From Gelatiniphilus marinus (GTDB lineage Bacteria > Bacteroidota > Bacteroidia > Flavobacteriales > Flavobacteriaceae), in assembly GCF_042678305.1 (NCBI RefSeq), contig NZ_JBHUDT010000002.1: a DNA stretch of 64,000 nt. One strand, written 5' to 3'. The number at the start of each line of letters is the position of its first letter. Within the stretch, counting starts at the first letter, position 1. A model generated the notes under the pieces. The model saw only the letters and a list, made by a program, of their open reading frames with translations. It ran no database searches and had not been told where the DNA came from. This document shows positions 52,329 to 61,090 of this stretch, piece after piece. A program made the position numbers and the translations under genes.

Positions 52329-53858
52329 ATGAAAAAGTTAAATTTACTATTCATAGGCATCCTATCTATGTCTTCAATATACGCTCAAGATATAACAGAT
52401 GCTTTACGCTATTCGCAAGATAATATACAGGGAACCGCTCGTTTTAGAGCATTAAGCGGCGCTTTTGGTGCGCTTGGTGGCGATATGAGTGCCGTAAGCT
52501 TAAACCCCGCAGGAGCTGCGGTTTTTAGCCAAAGCCATGCGTCGTTTACATTATCTACTTTAGAAACCTCAAATAACACGCAATATTTTAATGGCTCCGG
52601 AAGTACTAATGATTCTAATTTCGACATTAATCAAGGTGGTGCATCATTTGTTTTTGCAAGTAATAATAATACACCTTGGAGAAAATTCACTTTTGGAATA
52701 GCTTACGAAAAAACAAATAATTTTAATGATAATTGGTTTGCCTTCGGAACAAATACCAACAACCAATCTATAGATTTGTATTTTTTAAATTATGCAGATG
52801 GTTTAAGGTTAGATGAAATTTCGGCTTTAGATGGCGAATCGCTTACCGATGCCTATGCAGATATTGGTAATGTTTATGGGTTTGCAAACCAGCAAGCCTT
52901 TTTAGGGTTTGAGTCTTTTATTTTAGAACCCGATGATATTAACAACGATGCTAATACGCTTTATTCTTCAAATTTAGCAAACGGCAATTTCAATCACGAT
53001 TACACCTATTCATCAACTGGTTATAACGGTAAAGTTTCTTTTAATATGGCAGCGCAATATAAAGATAATTTGTATTTAGGGTTAAACTTAAATTCTCACT
53101 TTATAGATTATCAACGCTCTACTTTATTGTCTGAAGAGAATGTAAATGCAGGGTCTATTATAAATTATATTGAGTTTGAAAACACATTATCTACTTCAGG
53201 AAATGGGTTCTCTTTTCAGCTTGGCGGTATTTTAAAACTAAGCCCAGAATTTAGAGTTGGATTAACTTACGATTCTCCAACATGGTACACCATCGAGGAA
53301 GAAACTACTCAATATTTATATACTGAAAGTGATAACGGATTTGATGATTCCGGAAATTTTGATGCCATTGAAGTTAACCCACAAATAGTTAACATTTACC
53401 CACAATACAAACTGCAAACACCTTCAAAAATCACAGGTAGTTTAGCTTATGTTTTTGGTACACAGGGTTTAATAAGTTTCGATTATTCGCGAAAAGATTA
53501 CAGTAGTACAAAGTTTAAACCAGAGAATGATTACACCAACGTAAACAACAACATTAGCAACATGCTAACAGATGCTTCAACATACAGGCTGGGTGGCGAG
53601 TACAAACACAAACAGTTTAGTTTTAGAGGGGGTTATCGCTTTGAGGAAAGCCCTTATAAAAACGGCGTAAACGTTGGCGATTTAACAGGCTATTCTTTTG
53701 GCGTTGGTTATAACTTTGGCAACACAAAATTAGATGTTACTTTCGATCAATCTAACAGAACAAACGAAACCCAACTTTACAGCGTTGGTTTAACAGATGC
53801 TGCTGTTATTGATAGTACAAATTCTAACCTCACGCTTTCGTTAAGTTTCAATATTTAA
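52329..53858 (+). CDS. OmpP1/FadL family outer membrane protein
   Basis: A 509-residue outer membrane beta barrel with signal peptide MKKLNLLFIGILSMSSIYAQ. The N-terminal plug-like region GTARFRALSGAFGALGGDMSAVSLNPAGAAVF is the FadL/TodX signature; the rest alternates in barrel strands and ends in a terminal Phe-containing strand (LTLSLSFNI). Relatives take up fatty acids or other hydrophobic compounds and are sometimes annotated as hemin receptors; I see no heme motif. Confidence 0.9.
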   Translation: MKKLNLLFIGILSMSSIYAQDITDALRYSQDNIQGTARFRALSGAFGALGGDMSAVSLNPAGAAVFSQSHASFTLSTLETSNNTQYFNGSGSTNDSNFDINQGGASFVFASNNNTPWRKFTFGIAYEKTNNFNDNWFAFGTNTNNQSIDLYFLNYADGLRLDEISALDGESLTDAYADIGNVYGFANQQAFLGFESFILEPDDINNDANTLYSSNLANGNFNHDYTYSSTGYNGKVSFNMAAQYKDNLYLGLNLNSHFIDYQRSTLLSEENVNAGSIINYIEFENTLSTSGNGFSFQLGGILKLSPEFRVGLTYDSPTWYTIEEETTQYLYTESDNGFDDSGNFDAIEVNPQIVNIYPQYKLQTPSKITGSLAYVFGTQGLISFDYSRKDYSSTKFKPENDYTNVNNNISNMLTDASTYRLGGEYKHKQFSFRGGYRFEESPYKNGVNVGDLTGYSFGVGYNFGNTKLDVTFDQSNRTNETQLYSVGLTDAAVIDSTNSNLTLSLSFNI

Positions 53859-53878
53859 AACATTACAATAAATATCCT

Positions 53879-53911
53879 AAAAAGCTTGAATTTTAATATT
53901 CAAGCTTTTTT
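53879..53911 (+). terminator. Terminator of the OmpP1 gene
   Basis: AAAAGCTTGAAT (53880-53891), loop, ATTCAAGCTTTT (53898-53909): a 12-bp perfect stem and T run. Confidence 0.9.
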
Positions 53912-53997
53912 GTTTTTATGTAATTAAGCAGGTAAAAGATAGACAAACACTAAGTATAATTGTTTGTTAAGTTAAATTATAACAAAACAGAATTACT

Positions 53998-54005
53998 TAT
54001 CTTTG
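53998..54005 (+). promoter_or_regulatory. -7 box of the leader peptide-folE-cysS unit
   Basis: TATCTTTG matches TAnnTTTG exactly and puts the transcription start near 54012, about 24 bases before the leader ORF. No clean TTG box at 19 nt. Confidence 0.6.
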
Positions 54006-54035
54006 CAAACTTGAAATAAGACTTTTTTTTGACTG

Positions 54036-54143
54036 ATGAAACGAACATTAATAAATTTTAAAAAGAATACTTCCCAAATGGGTTTTTTAAAATTTTTAAT
54101 GAGAGGACGCTGTGATTGCACACGTTCTCATTTTTTTAATTAG
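54036..54143 (+). CDS. 35-residue Cys-containing leader peptide upstream of folE-cysS
   Basis: A short ORF, ATG 54036 to TAG 54143. The peptide is basic (KRTLINFKK) and then reads FLMRGRCDCTRSHFFN. Codons 26 (TGT, 54111) and 28 (TGC, 54117) are Cys and lie in the apical part of the terminator hairpin 54098-54132. The stop is 32 bases before the folE start. This is the arrangement of transcription-attenuation leader peptides. Function is inference; the coding potential and hairpin are visible. Confidence 0.65.
   Translation: MKRTLINFKKNTSQMGFLKFLMRGRCDCTRSHFFN
54098..54137 (+). terminator. Attenuator-type terminator inside the leader ORF
   Basis: Stem of AATGAGA/TCTCATT (7 bp), a GG bulge, ACG/CGT (3 bp), a C bulge, and TGTG/CACA (4 bp) with loop ATTG, followed by seven T. 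Ribosomes stalled at the Cys codons would sit in the hairpin and prevent its folding. Confidence 0.75.
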
Positions 54144-54175
54144 TTGATTGTTATAGAATTAAAAAAAATAAACGG

Positions 54176-54853
54176 GTGAAAATTGAAAATAAAATAGAAG
54201 AATTCGAATCTTTAGGAAACGACCACATCGGAACGTCATCAAATACGCCATTGCGCCATGATGCTTTTAAACTTTCAAACGAAGAGAAAATAGATATCAT
54301 TAAAGACGACGTGCGCCATATTATGGAAACCTTGGGCCTAGATTTAACCGACGATAGTTTAAACGGCACACCAAATCGCGTAGCAAAAATGTTTGTTAAA
54401 GAGATTTTTGGAGGGCTGGATCCCAAGAAAAAACCAAGCGCATCAACCTTCGAAAACAAATATAAATACGGCGAAATGCTGGTTGAAAAAAACATCACGG
54501 TTTATTCAACCTGCGAGCATCATCTATTACCAATCGTGGGGAAAGCACACATTGCATACATATCAAACGGCACCGTTGTTGGCTTATCTAAAATGAATCG
54601 TATTGTCGATTATTTTGCAAAACGCCCGCAAGTTCAAGAGCGCTTAACCATTCAAATTGTAAAAGAATTGCAAGAGGTTTTAAACACCAAAGATGTTGCT
54701 TGCGTTATCGACGCCAAACATTTATGCGTAAACTCCAGAGGGATCCGCGATATTGAAAGCAGCACGGTAACCTCAGAATTTGGAGGCAAATTTAAACAAG
54801 AGGCAACGCGCAGAGAATTTTTAGATTACATTAAGTTAGACACGAAGTTTTAA
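54176..54853 (+). CDS. folE: GTP cyclohydrolase I
   Basis: A 225-residue enzyme turning GTP into dihydroneopterin triphosphate, the first step of tetrahydrofolate synthesis. Zinc ligands in STCEHHLLPIVG and KHLCVNSRG; substrate motif GLSKMNRIVDYFAKRPQVQERLT. The start is GTG. The protein has a long N-terminal extension (about 45 residues) compared with the core. It is the first full gene behind the leader peptide. Confidence 0.95.
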   Translation: MKIENKIEEFESLGNDHIGTSSNTPLRHDAFKLSNEEKIDIIKDDVRHIMETLGLDLTDDSLNGTPNRVAKMFVKEIFGGLDPKKKPSASTFENKYKYGEMLVEKNITVYSTCEHHLLPIVGKAHIAYISNGTVVGLSKMNRIVDYFAKRPQVQERLTIQIVKELQEVLNTKDVACVIDAKHLCVNSRGIRDIESSTVTSEFGGKFKQEATRREFLDYIKLDTKF

Positions 54854-54918
54854 TGTGTTATTTGTTTAGTCGTTAAGACGTAAAGTCGAATTGAACTATC
54901 TGCTTTACAACTAAACGA

Positions 54919-54931
54919 CAAACAACTAAAC
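54919..54931 (+). repeat. 13-bp direct repeat, left copy
   Basis: CAAACAACTAAAC, identical to 55324-55336. The flank also contains ACTAAACGA twice (54910-54918, 54926-54934). Marks the left edge of the four-helix gene cassette. Confidence 0.7.
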
Positions 54932-54940
54932 GATAAAAAA

Positions 54941-55306
54941 ATGCATGTATATTCTTTTGAAAAATTAGAGGTTTGGAAAGAAGCAACTCAATTGGCTGTT
55001 AAAACTTATAAAGTAACAGATTTATATCCTTCAGAAGAAAAATTTGGTTTAATTTCTCAAACGAGACGATGCTCTGTCTCAGTTTCATCAAATATTGCCG
55101 AAGGAACAGCGAGATTAACAAATAAAGATAAAGCTCTTTTTTTTATGACTATGGCATACAGTTCTGCTCTCGAATTATTAAATCAAGCAATAATTTAAAA
55201 AGAATTGGAATTTATTTCAGAAGAAAACTATAAAACTATTAGATTTGAAGTTGAATCGATAACCAATAAAAACAACGCATTACTAAATCATTTCCTAAAA
55301 ACGTAA
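54941..55306 (+). pseudogene. Four helix bundle protein gene with in-frame stop
   Basis: The reading frame opens with MHVYSFEKLEVWKEATQLAV and NIAEGTAR, the family pattern of four helix bundle proteins (also found inside 23S rRNA intervening sequences). It meets TAA at 55196-55198 after 85 codons, then continues in the same frame (KELEFISEENYKTIRFEVE...) to TAA at 55304-55306. A typical family member is about 115-125 residues, so a single base change truncates it. It sits between direct repeats within the folE-cysS unit. Confidence 0.8.
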
Positions 55307-55323
55307 GGCAATCGATTTAACAG

Positions 55324-55336
55324 CAAACAACTAAAC
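55324..55336 (+). repeat. 13-bp direct repeat, right copy
   Basis: CAAACAACTAAAC, identical to 54919-54931, 18 bases after the four-helix gene end. Confidence 0.7.
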
Positions 55337-55351
55337 AAATACCAGCCAGCA

Positions 55352-56833
55352 ATGCAACTTTACAAAAACCAACAAATAAAACTATACAACACACTTTCAG
55401 GCAAAAAAGAAATATTCAAACCTATTAACGAGGGTTACGTTGGCATGTATGTTTGCGGCCCAACGGTTTACAGTAATGTGCATTTGGGCAATGTAAGAAC
55501 TTTTATGTCGTTTGATATGGTTTTTAGGTACCTAAAGCATTTGGGCTACAAAGTACGTTATGTACGTAATATTACCGATGCGGGCCATTTGGAAAATGAT
55601 GCAGATGAAGGCGAAGATAAAATCACGAAAAAAGCACGTTTAGAACAAATTGAACCTATGGAAGTGGTGCAACGTTACACCGTCGATTTCCATAATATAC
55701 TTAGTACACTAAACTTTTTGCCACCAAGTATCGAGCCAACAGCAACGGGCCATATTATCGAGCAAATCGAGCTTATTGAAAAGATTTTAAAAAACGGATT
55801 TGCTTACCAAATAAACGGATCTGTGTATTTTGATGTCCATAAATACAACCAAACCAACGATTACGGTATTTTAAGCAAACGCAAACTCGAAGATTTAATT
55901 CATAATACCCGCGAATTAGATGGGCAAAGCGATAAAAAAAATCCGCAAGATTTTGCCCTTTGGAAAAAAGCCGAACCACAGCACATTATGCGTTGGCCCT
56001 CGCCTTGGAGCGATGGATTCCCGGGCTGGCACCTAGAGTGTACCGCAATGAGCACCAAATATTTGGGCGATCAGTTCGATATTCACGGTGGTGGGATGGA
56101 TTTAAAATTCCCGCACCACGAATGTGAAATTGCTCAAAATGAAGCAGCAAAAGGAAAAAGTCCAGTTAATTATTGGATGCATGCCAATATGCTGGAAATG
56201 AACGGGCAACGTATGTCTAAATCCACAGGAAATACCATAAACCCAGATGAGTTGCTTTCCGGAAATAACAATATTTTTAGTAAAGCTTACGCACCTAGCG
56301 TTATTCGTTTTTTTAATGCACAATCGTCTTATCGAAGTGTTTTAGATTTAACCGATGCTGGTTTGTTGGCCAGCGAAAAAGGGTTTTTTAGATTAATGGA
56401 TGCCGTAAATTTGTTAGAGGATTTAAAAGCTTCTGAAACGTCCTCGATAGACATTTACGCTTGGAAGCAGCAATGCTATGATGCGATGAACGACGATTTT
56501 AATACACCAATTTTAATTGCCCATTTATTTGAAGCCACCAAATACATCAATCAAATAAAAGAAGGCACTGAAACCTTAAATGCTGAAGATTTGTCTGTTT
56601 TAATAGAAACCGTTAACGCTTTTGTGTTTGATGTTTTAGGATTAGAAAACAAGGCGAAAAGCGATTCCGGAACCGATAAGCTTTCTGGTGCTATCGATTT
56701 GTTGATTAAATTACGACAAGACGCCAGAGCCAATAAAGATTTTGCAATGTCTGATAAAATTCGCGATGAATTGGCGGCAATTGGCATCCAGCTAAAAGAC
56801 GGAAAAGACGGGACAACGTTTTCTGTAAACTAA
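55352..56833 (+). CDS. cysS: Cysteinyl-tRNA synthetase
   Basis: A 493-residue class I synthetase. HIGH-type motif VHLGN at 43-47, zinc ligands C35 and later PGWHLECTAMS and PHHECEIA, and KMSKS-type RMSKSTGN are present. Its amino acid, cysteine, is the one with codons in the upstream leader ORF at 54036-54143. The start is ATG, 45 bases after the broken four-helix gene. Confidence 0.96.
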   Translation: MQLYKNQQIKLYNTLSGKKEIFKPINEGYVGMYVCGPTVYSNVHLGNVRTFMSFDMVFRYLKHLGYKVRYVRNITDAGHLENDADEGEDKITKKARLEQIEPMEVVQRYTVDFHNILSTLNFLPPSIEPTATGHIIEQIELIEKILKNGFAYQINGSVYFDVHKYNQTNDYGILSKRKLEDLIHNTRELDGQSDKKNPQDFALWKKAEPQHIMRWPSPWSDGFPGWHLECTAMSTKYLGDQFDIHGGGMDLKFPHHECEIAQNEAAKGKSPVNYWMHANMLEMNGQRMSKSTGNTINPDELLSGNNNIFSKAYAPSVIRFFNAQSSYRSVLDLTDAGLLASEKGFFRLMDAVNLLEDLKASETSSIDIYAWKQQCYDAMNDDFNTPILIAHLFEATKYINQIKEGTETLNAEDLSVLIETVNAFVFDVLGLENKAKSDSGTDKLSGAIDLLIKLRQDARANKDFAMSDKIRDELAAIGIQLKDGKDGTTFSVN

Positions 56834-56885
56834 CGTATTTGCTTATTTCTTACATAATAGCTTAGTTGCTCATGCAATTAAAAAC

Positions 56886-56920
56886 AAAAAATCCCGATAA
56901 GTTTTCTTTCGGGATTTTTT
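56886..56920 (+). terminator. Terminator of cysS
   Basis: AAAAATCCCGA (56887-56897) pairs with TCGGGATTTTT (56909-56919), then T. Confidence 0.85.
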
Positions 56921-56991
56921 AGCTCTAGTTTATTATAAATCTAGCTTTTTCAAATCATTAAGCAATGGCAGTTTATAGTAAAACTTAGTTG

Positions 56992-59900
56992 TTAATCTTC
57001 AACCAAAACCCAGTCGCCTTTGGCTATTAAAGGTTCGGCTTGTTTATACTTTAAGGTTTTGTTTTCGCCATTTAAAACGTGCTTAATGGTAACCCGATCG
57101 TTACGCCCAATTTTTGGTCGGTCGCGTACAATGGTTTCAACCACTTCATGTTGGCGTTGCGTGTTGCCAGCCGCCCTGTTTTGTGCAGAACGCTCGTCTA
57201 AATTAGGAATCTCGTCTTTTTGGATATTCAGTTTTTCCTTTTTGCGCGCTCGCGCTTCTTGAATGGTGTCTTGGGTTTCTTGAGGCAATTCCCCTTTAAA
57301 CAAAAATGAAATCACTTCTTTGTTCACTTGGTCAATCATTGCTTTAAACAACTCGAACGCTTCAAATTTGTAAATCAACAAGGGATCTTTTTGCTCGTGA
57401 ACCGCCAATTGTACCGATTGTTTTAACTCGTCCATTTTACGTAAATGGGTTTTCCAAGCATCGTCTATAATGGCAAGTGTAATGTTCTTTTCAAAATCGG
57501 TAATCAATTGTTTTCCGCCAGATTCGTAGGCTTTCTCCAAATCGGTTACCACGTTTAAGCTCTTTACCCCATCGGTAAAGGGAACCACGATACGTTTGAA
57601 TTTATCGCGCTGCGTTTCATATACGTTTTTAATTACAGGGAAAGCAATATCGGCATTTCGAGCCATTTTTTCCTTGTAACCATCAAAAGCGGCATTGTAT
57701 ATTTTCGAGGTAATTTCTTGTGCTGTAAGCTTCCCGAAGTCTTCTTCAGAAATAGGCGAACTCATTGAAAAATATCGAATCAATTCAAACTCAAAATTCT
57801 TGTAATCGTTGGCGCCTTTATTGGTTTCGGCAATACCTTCCGAGGTATCAAAAATCATATTGGCTAAATCTACGCGCAATCGCTCGCCATGTAATGCATG
57901 ACGACGACGCTTGTAAACCACTTCGCGTTGCGCATTCATAACATCATCGTATTCCAATAATCGTTTACGGACGCCAAAGTTATTTTCCTCAACTTTTTTC
58001 TGGGCGCGCTCAATGGATTTTGAAATCATGGAATGCTGAATAACTTCGCCTTCTTTTAATCCCATTCTATCCATCATTTTGGCAATACGCTCGCTACCAA
58101 ACAAACGCATTAAATTATCTTCCAACGATACGTAAAACTGCGAACTTCCCGGGTCTCCTTGTCGTCCGGCTCGACCACGCAACTGCCTGTCCACACGACG
58201 CGAATCGTGGCGTTCGGTACCCACAATGGCTAAACCGCCAGCAGCTTTAACTTCATCACTAAGCTTAATATCGGTACCACGGCCAGCCATATTGGTGGCT
58301 ATGGTTACTTGCCCTGATCTGCCGGCTTCATCTACAATTTCGGCCTCTTTTTTATGCTGTTTCGCATTTAATACATTGTGAGATATTTTGCGAATACTTA
58401 ACATTTTGCCAAGTAATTCGGAAATTTCAACCGATGTGGTTCCAATTAAAACCGGACGACCGGCTTCAGATAATTTGGTAACATCGTCAATAACTGCATT
58501 GTATTTTTCGCGTTTGGTTTTGTAAACTAAATCTTCTTTATCGTCTCTGGCAATGGGTCTGTTTGTTGGAATTTCAACCACATCCAGTTTGTATATTTCC
58601 CAGAATTCGCCAGCTTCTGTAACGGCAGTACCCGTCATCCCCGACAGTTTACGGTACATTCTAAAATAATTTTGAAGCGTTACCGTAGCAAAGGTTTGGG
58701 TGGCATCTTCAATTTTAACGTTTTCTTTGGCTTCAATGGCTTGGTGCAATCCGTCAGAATAACGACGGCCATCCATAATACGTCCCGTTTGCTCGTCAAC
58801 AATCATCACTTTATTGTCCATCACCACATATTGGGTGTCTTTTTCAAATAAAGCATAAGCTTTTAAAAGCTGGTTTAAGGTGTGGATACGTTCCGATTTC
58901 ACACCAAATTCCTTAAATAAGTCTTCTTTAAGATTGGCTTCTTCTTCGGCCGAAAGGCCTTGTTCTTCAATTTTAGCAATTTCGATACCTATTTCGGGCA
59001 TCACGAAAAAATCCGGATTGTCTTTGCCCGAAAGGAATTCAATACCTTTATCGGTAAGTTCGATTTGATTGTTTTTTTCTTCGATAACATAGTACAATTC
59101 GGCATCAACCTTAGGCATTTCGCGGTTGTTGTCCTGCATGTAAAAGTTTTCGGTTTTTTGAAGCAATTGTTTTACACCTTCTTCAGATAAAAACTTTATG
59201 AGTGCTTTGTTTTTAGGAATGCCGCGATACACACGAAGCAGTTGAAAACCACCTTCTTTGGTATCGCCTGCTTTGATAAGCTTTTTAGCTTCGGCCAAAA
59301 CGCCCGTTAAATATTTGCGTTGTACCGAAACAATATCGTCAACTTTGGGTTTAAGTTCGTTAAATTCGTGGTGTTCACCTTGCGGAATGGGGCCAGAAAT
59401 AATCAATGGTGTTCGCGCATCATCGACCAAAACCGAATCTACCTCATCTACAATGGCGTAGTGGTGCGGTCGCTGAACCAAATCGTCTGGCGAGTGCGCC
59501 ATGTTATCACGTAAATAATCGAAACCAAACTCGTTGTTGGTGCCGTAAGTAATGTCGGCGTTGTAGGCTTTAATACGCGCTGCTGAGTTTGGTTGGTGGT
59601 AGTCAATACAATCTACGCTTAACCCGTGGAACTCAAAAATAGGAGCCATCCACGCGCTGTCTCGTTTTGCCAAATAATCGTTTACCGTTACCAAATGCAC
59701 GCCTTTACCGGTAAGCGCATTTAAATAAACAGGTAATGTGGCCACTAAGGTTTTACCTTCACCGGTTTGCATTTCGGCAATTTTACCTTGGTGCAGTGCC
59801 ACACCACCAATTAGCTGCACATCGTAGTGCACCATATCCCAGGTAATGGGTTTTCCGGCGGCATCCCAGGAGTTTGCCCAAATGGCATGGTCGCCATCAA

Positions 59901-60345
59901 GTGTTACATAGGTTTTGTCGCCCGATAACGATCTGTCAAACTCATTGGCTTTAACTCTAATGTTCGTATTGTCCACAAAGCGTTTTGCGGTTTCTTTAAC
60001 CACGGCAAAAGCTTCGGGAAGAATATTGTTTAAGGTGTTTTCAACGGCTTGGTAAGCTTCGTCTTCAATTTTATCGACTTCTTGGTAAATGTCTTCACGT
60101 CTGTCAATATCTTCGGTAGCTTCGGCTTCTTTTAAAAGGGTTTCTTTTCGCTCATTAAAGGGTTTGCGTGTTTCGGCAATAATACCTTTAAATTCGGCTG
60201 TTTTGGCTCTTAGTTCGTCGTGCGATAAAGTTTCCAAAGCGGCTTCAAAAGTTTTAACTTGTTCAACTATGGGCATTAAAGCTTTTACATCTTGTTTGGA
60301 TTTATCGCCAACAAAAATTTTTAGTACAGAATCTAAAAAACTCAT
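56992..60345 (-). CDS. secA: Preprotein translocase ATPase SecA
   Basis: A 1117-residue Sec motor, long as usual in Bacteroidota. Walker A MQTGEGKT at 192-199; DEVDSVLVDDARTPLIISGP, GRGTDIKL and GRAGRQGDPG(S) are the DEAD motor motifs. Inserted segments around 280-420 explain the length. The C-terminus (KHVLNGENKTLKYKQAEP) lacks the CxCxSG zinc motif. ATG 60345 (MSFLDSVLKIFVGDKSK) is used rather than 60366. -7 box at 60432-60439. Confidence 0.96.
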   Translation of the reverse strand: MSFLDSVLKIFVGDKSKQDVKALMPIVEQVKTFEAALETLSHDELRAKTAEFKGIIAETRKPFNERKETLLKEAEATEDIDRREDIYQEVDKIEDEAYQAVENTLNNILPEAFAVVKETAKRFVDNTNIRVKANEFDRSLSGDKTYVTLDGDHAIWANSWDAAGKPITWDMVHYDVQLIGGVALHQGKIAEMQTGEGKTLVATLPVYLNALTGKGVHLVTVNDYLAKRDSAWMAPIFEFHGLSVDCIDYHQPNSAARIKAYNADITYGTNNEFGFDYLRDNMAHSPDDLVQRPHHYAIVDEVDSVLVDDARTPLIISGPIPQGEHHEFNELKPKVDDIVSVQRKYLTGVLAEAKKLIKAGDTKEGGFQLLRVYRGIPKNKALIKFLSEEGVKQLLQKTENFYMQDNNREMPKVDAELYYVIEEKNNQIELTDKGIEFLSGKDNPDFFVMPEIGIEIAKIEEQGLSAEEEANLKEDLFKEFGVKSERIHTLNQLLKAYALFEKDTQYVVMDNKVMIVDEQTGRIMDGRRYSDGLHQAIEAKENVKIEDATQTFATVTLQNYFRMYRKLSGMTGTAVTEAGEFWEIYKLDVVEIPTNRPIARDDKEDLVYKTKREKYNAVIDDVTKLSEAGRPVLIGTTSVEISELLGKMLSIRKISHNVLNAKQHKKEAEIVDEAGRSGQVTIATNMAGRGTDIKLSDEVKAAGGLAIVGTERHDSRRVDRQLRGRAGRQGDPGSSQFYVSLEDNLMRLFGSERIAKMMDRMGLKEGEVIQHSMISKSIERAQKKVEENNFGVRKRLLEYDDVMNAQREVVYKRRRHALHGERLRVDLANMIFDTSEGIAETNKGANDYKNFEFELIRYFSMSSPISEEDFGKLTAQEITSKIYNAAFDGYKEKMARNADIAFPVIKNVYETQRDKFKRIVVPFTDGVKSLNVVTDLEKAYESGGKQLITDFEKNITLAIIDDAWKTHLRKMDELKQSVQLAVHEQKDPLLIYKFEAFELFKAMIDQVNKEVISFLFKGELPQETQDTIQEARARKKEKLNIQKDEIPNLDERSAQNRAAGNTQRQHEVVETIVRDRPKIGRNDRVTIKHVLNGENKTLKYKQAEPLIAKGDWVLVED

Positions 60346-60431
60346 GGGTGTATGTTTTATGTTCACGCTAAGGCAGTGCTAAGCGTAACTAGTTATATGT
60401 ATTTTTTGTTGATGCTTTTTTTAAAAGCACT

Positions 60432-60439
60432 CAAAGATA
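60432..60439 (-). promoter_or_regulatory. -7 box of secA
   Basis: TATCTTTG on the minus strand, about 87 bases upstream of the start, leaving room for a leader of roughly 80 nt. Confidence 0.5.
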
Positions 60440-60471
60440 CATTATGTTATTATTTTATAAAGATTCAGAAT

Positions 60472-60501
60472 AAAAAAAAAGCCTCAAATCGAGACTTTTT
60501 A
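60472..60501 (-). terminator. Terminator of the DUF2795 gene
   Basis: On the minus strand AAAAAGTCTC pairs with GAGGCTTTTT with one mismatch and a U run (60476-60500). Confidence 0.65.
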
Positions 60502-60519
60502 ACTTATCTTTGTGTTTTA

Positions 60520-60741
60520 TTAATATTCATCTTCATTCCAAAGGTAATCTTCGTCGGTTGGGTAATCAGACCAGATTTCCTCAATCGAATCGTACGAGTC
60601 GCCTTCGTCTTCAATTGACTGTAAGTTTTCAACAACTTCCAACGGTGCACCAGTTCTAATAGCGTAATCTATCAATTCATCTTTGGTTGCTGGCCAAGGT
60701 GCATCACTTAAATACGATGCTAATTCTAAAGTCCAATACAT
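60520..60741 (-). CDS. DUF2795 domain small acidic protein
   Basis: A 73-residue protein: SYLSDAPWPATKDELIDYAIRTGAPLEVVENLQSI is the DUF2795 helical domain; the C-terminal third is very acidic (EDEGDSYDSIEEIWSDYPTDED). A -7 box TATTTTTG at 60764-60771 fits. DUF2795 proteins are small, helical and of unknown function. Confidence 0.85.
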   Translation of the reverse strand: MYWTLELASYLSDAPWPATKDELIDYAIRTGAPLEVVENLQSIEDEGDSYDSIEEIWSDYPTDEDYLWNEDEY

Positions 60742-60909
60742 GTTTTATGCGTTTAATTTTTTGCAAAAATAAATTTTTAGTTTAAACACGCAAGGAAAAA
60801 ATGATTTATTTCATTATTATTTTTAAGAACGTTTCCGGTCTGCATTTTAAACAGGTAAAATTTACCGATGCGGTGTTAATAAAATAAGCAAATTTCAAGA
60901 AGTTTTTGG

Positions 60910-61063
60910 GCGTTACCCCTAAAAAGGGGTCGGGCTTTACGCTATATCTTTTTAAAACGTCATTGCAAGGACGAAGGACGTGGCAATCTGCCAAATTCAA
61001 GTACTCAAACAATTTTTTATTTCCTTCAAGTTTTAAAAAGGATGCCGCTGCAATCCCTAACGC
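60910..61063 (+). repeat. GCGTTA two-hairpin element, copy 5, with nested repeat
   Basis: GCGTTA; hairpin 1 ACCCCT (60915-60920) with AGGGGT (60925-60930); CGGGCTTTACGCTATAT; hairpin 2 CTTTTTAAAA (60948-60957) with TTTTAAAAAG (61031-61040); GGATGCCGCTGCAATCCC and TAACGC. Loop 2 holds a second repeat type at 60959-60992 (CATTGCAAGGACGAAGGACG). It accounts for much of the 445-base gap. Confidence 0.8.
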
Positions 61064-61090
61064 TGATAACGTACCCTTAGGAAATTACTT

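Noticed and set aside
54072..54088. CCCA/TGGG followed by T-run in the leader ORF as a second terminator
   Set aside because: Only 4 bp with a 2-nt loop; not stable enough.
60503..60513. TATCTTTG promoter-like box on the plus strand
   Set aside because: No plus-strand gene follows; the downstream region is covered by a leftward gene.
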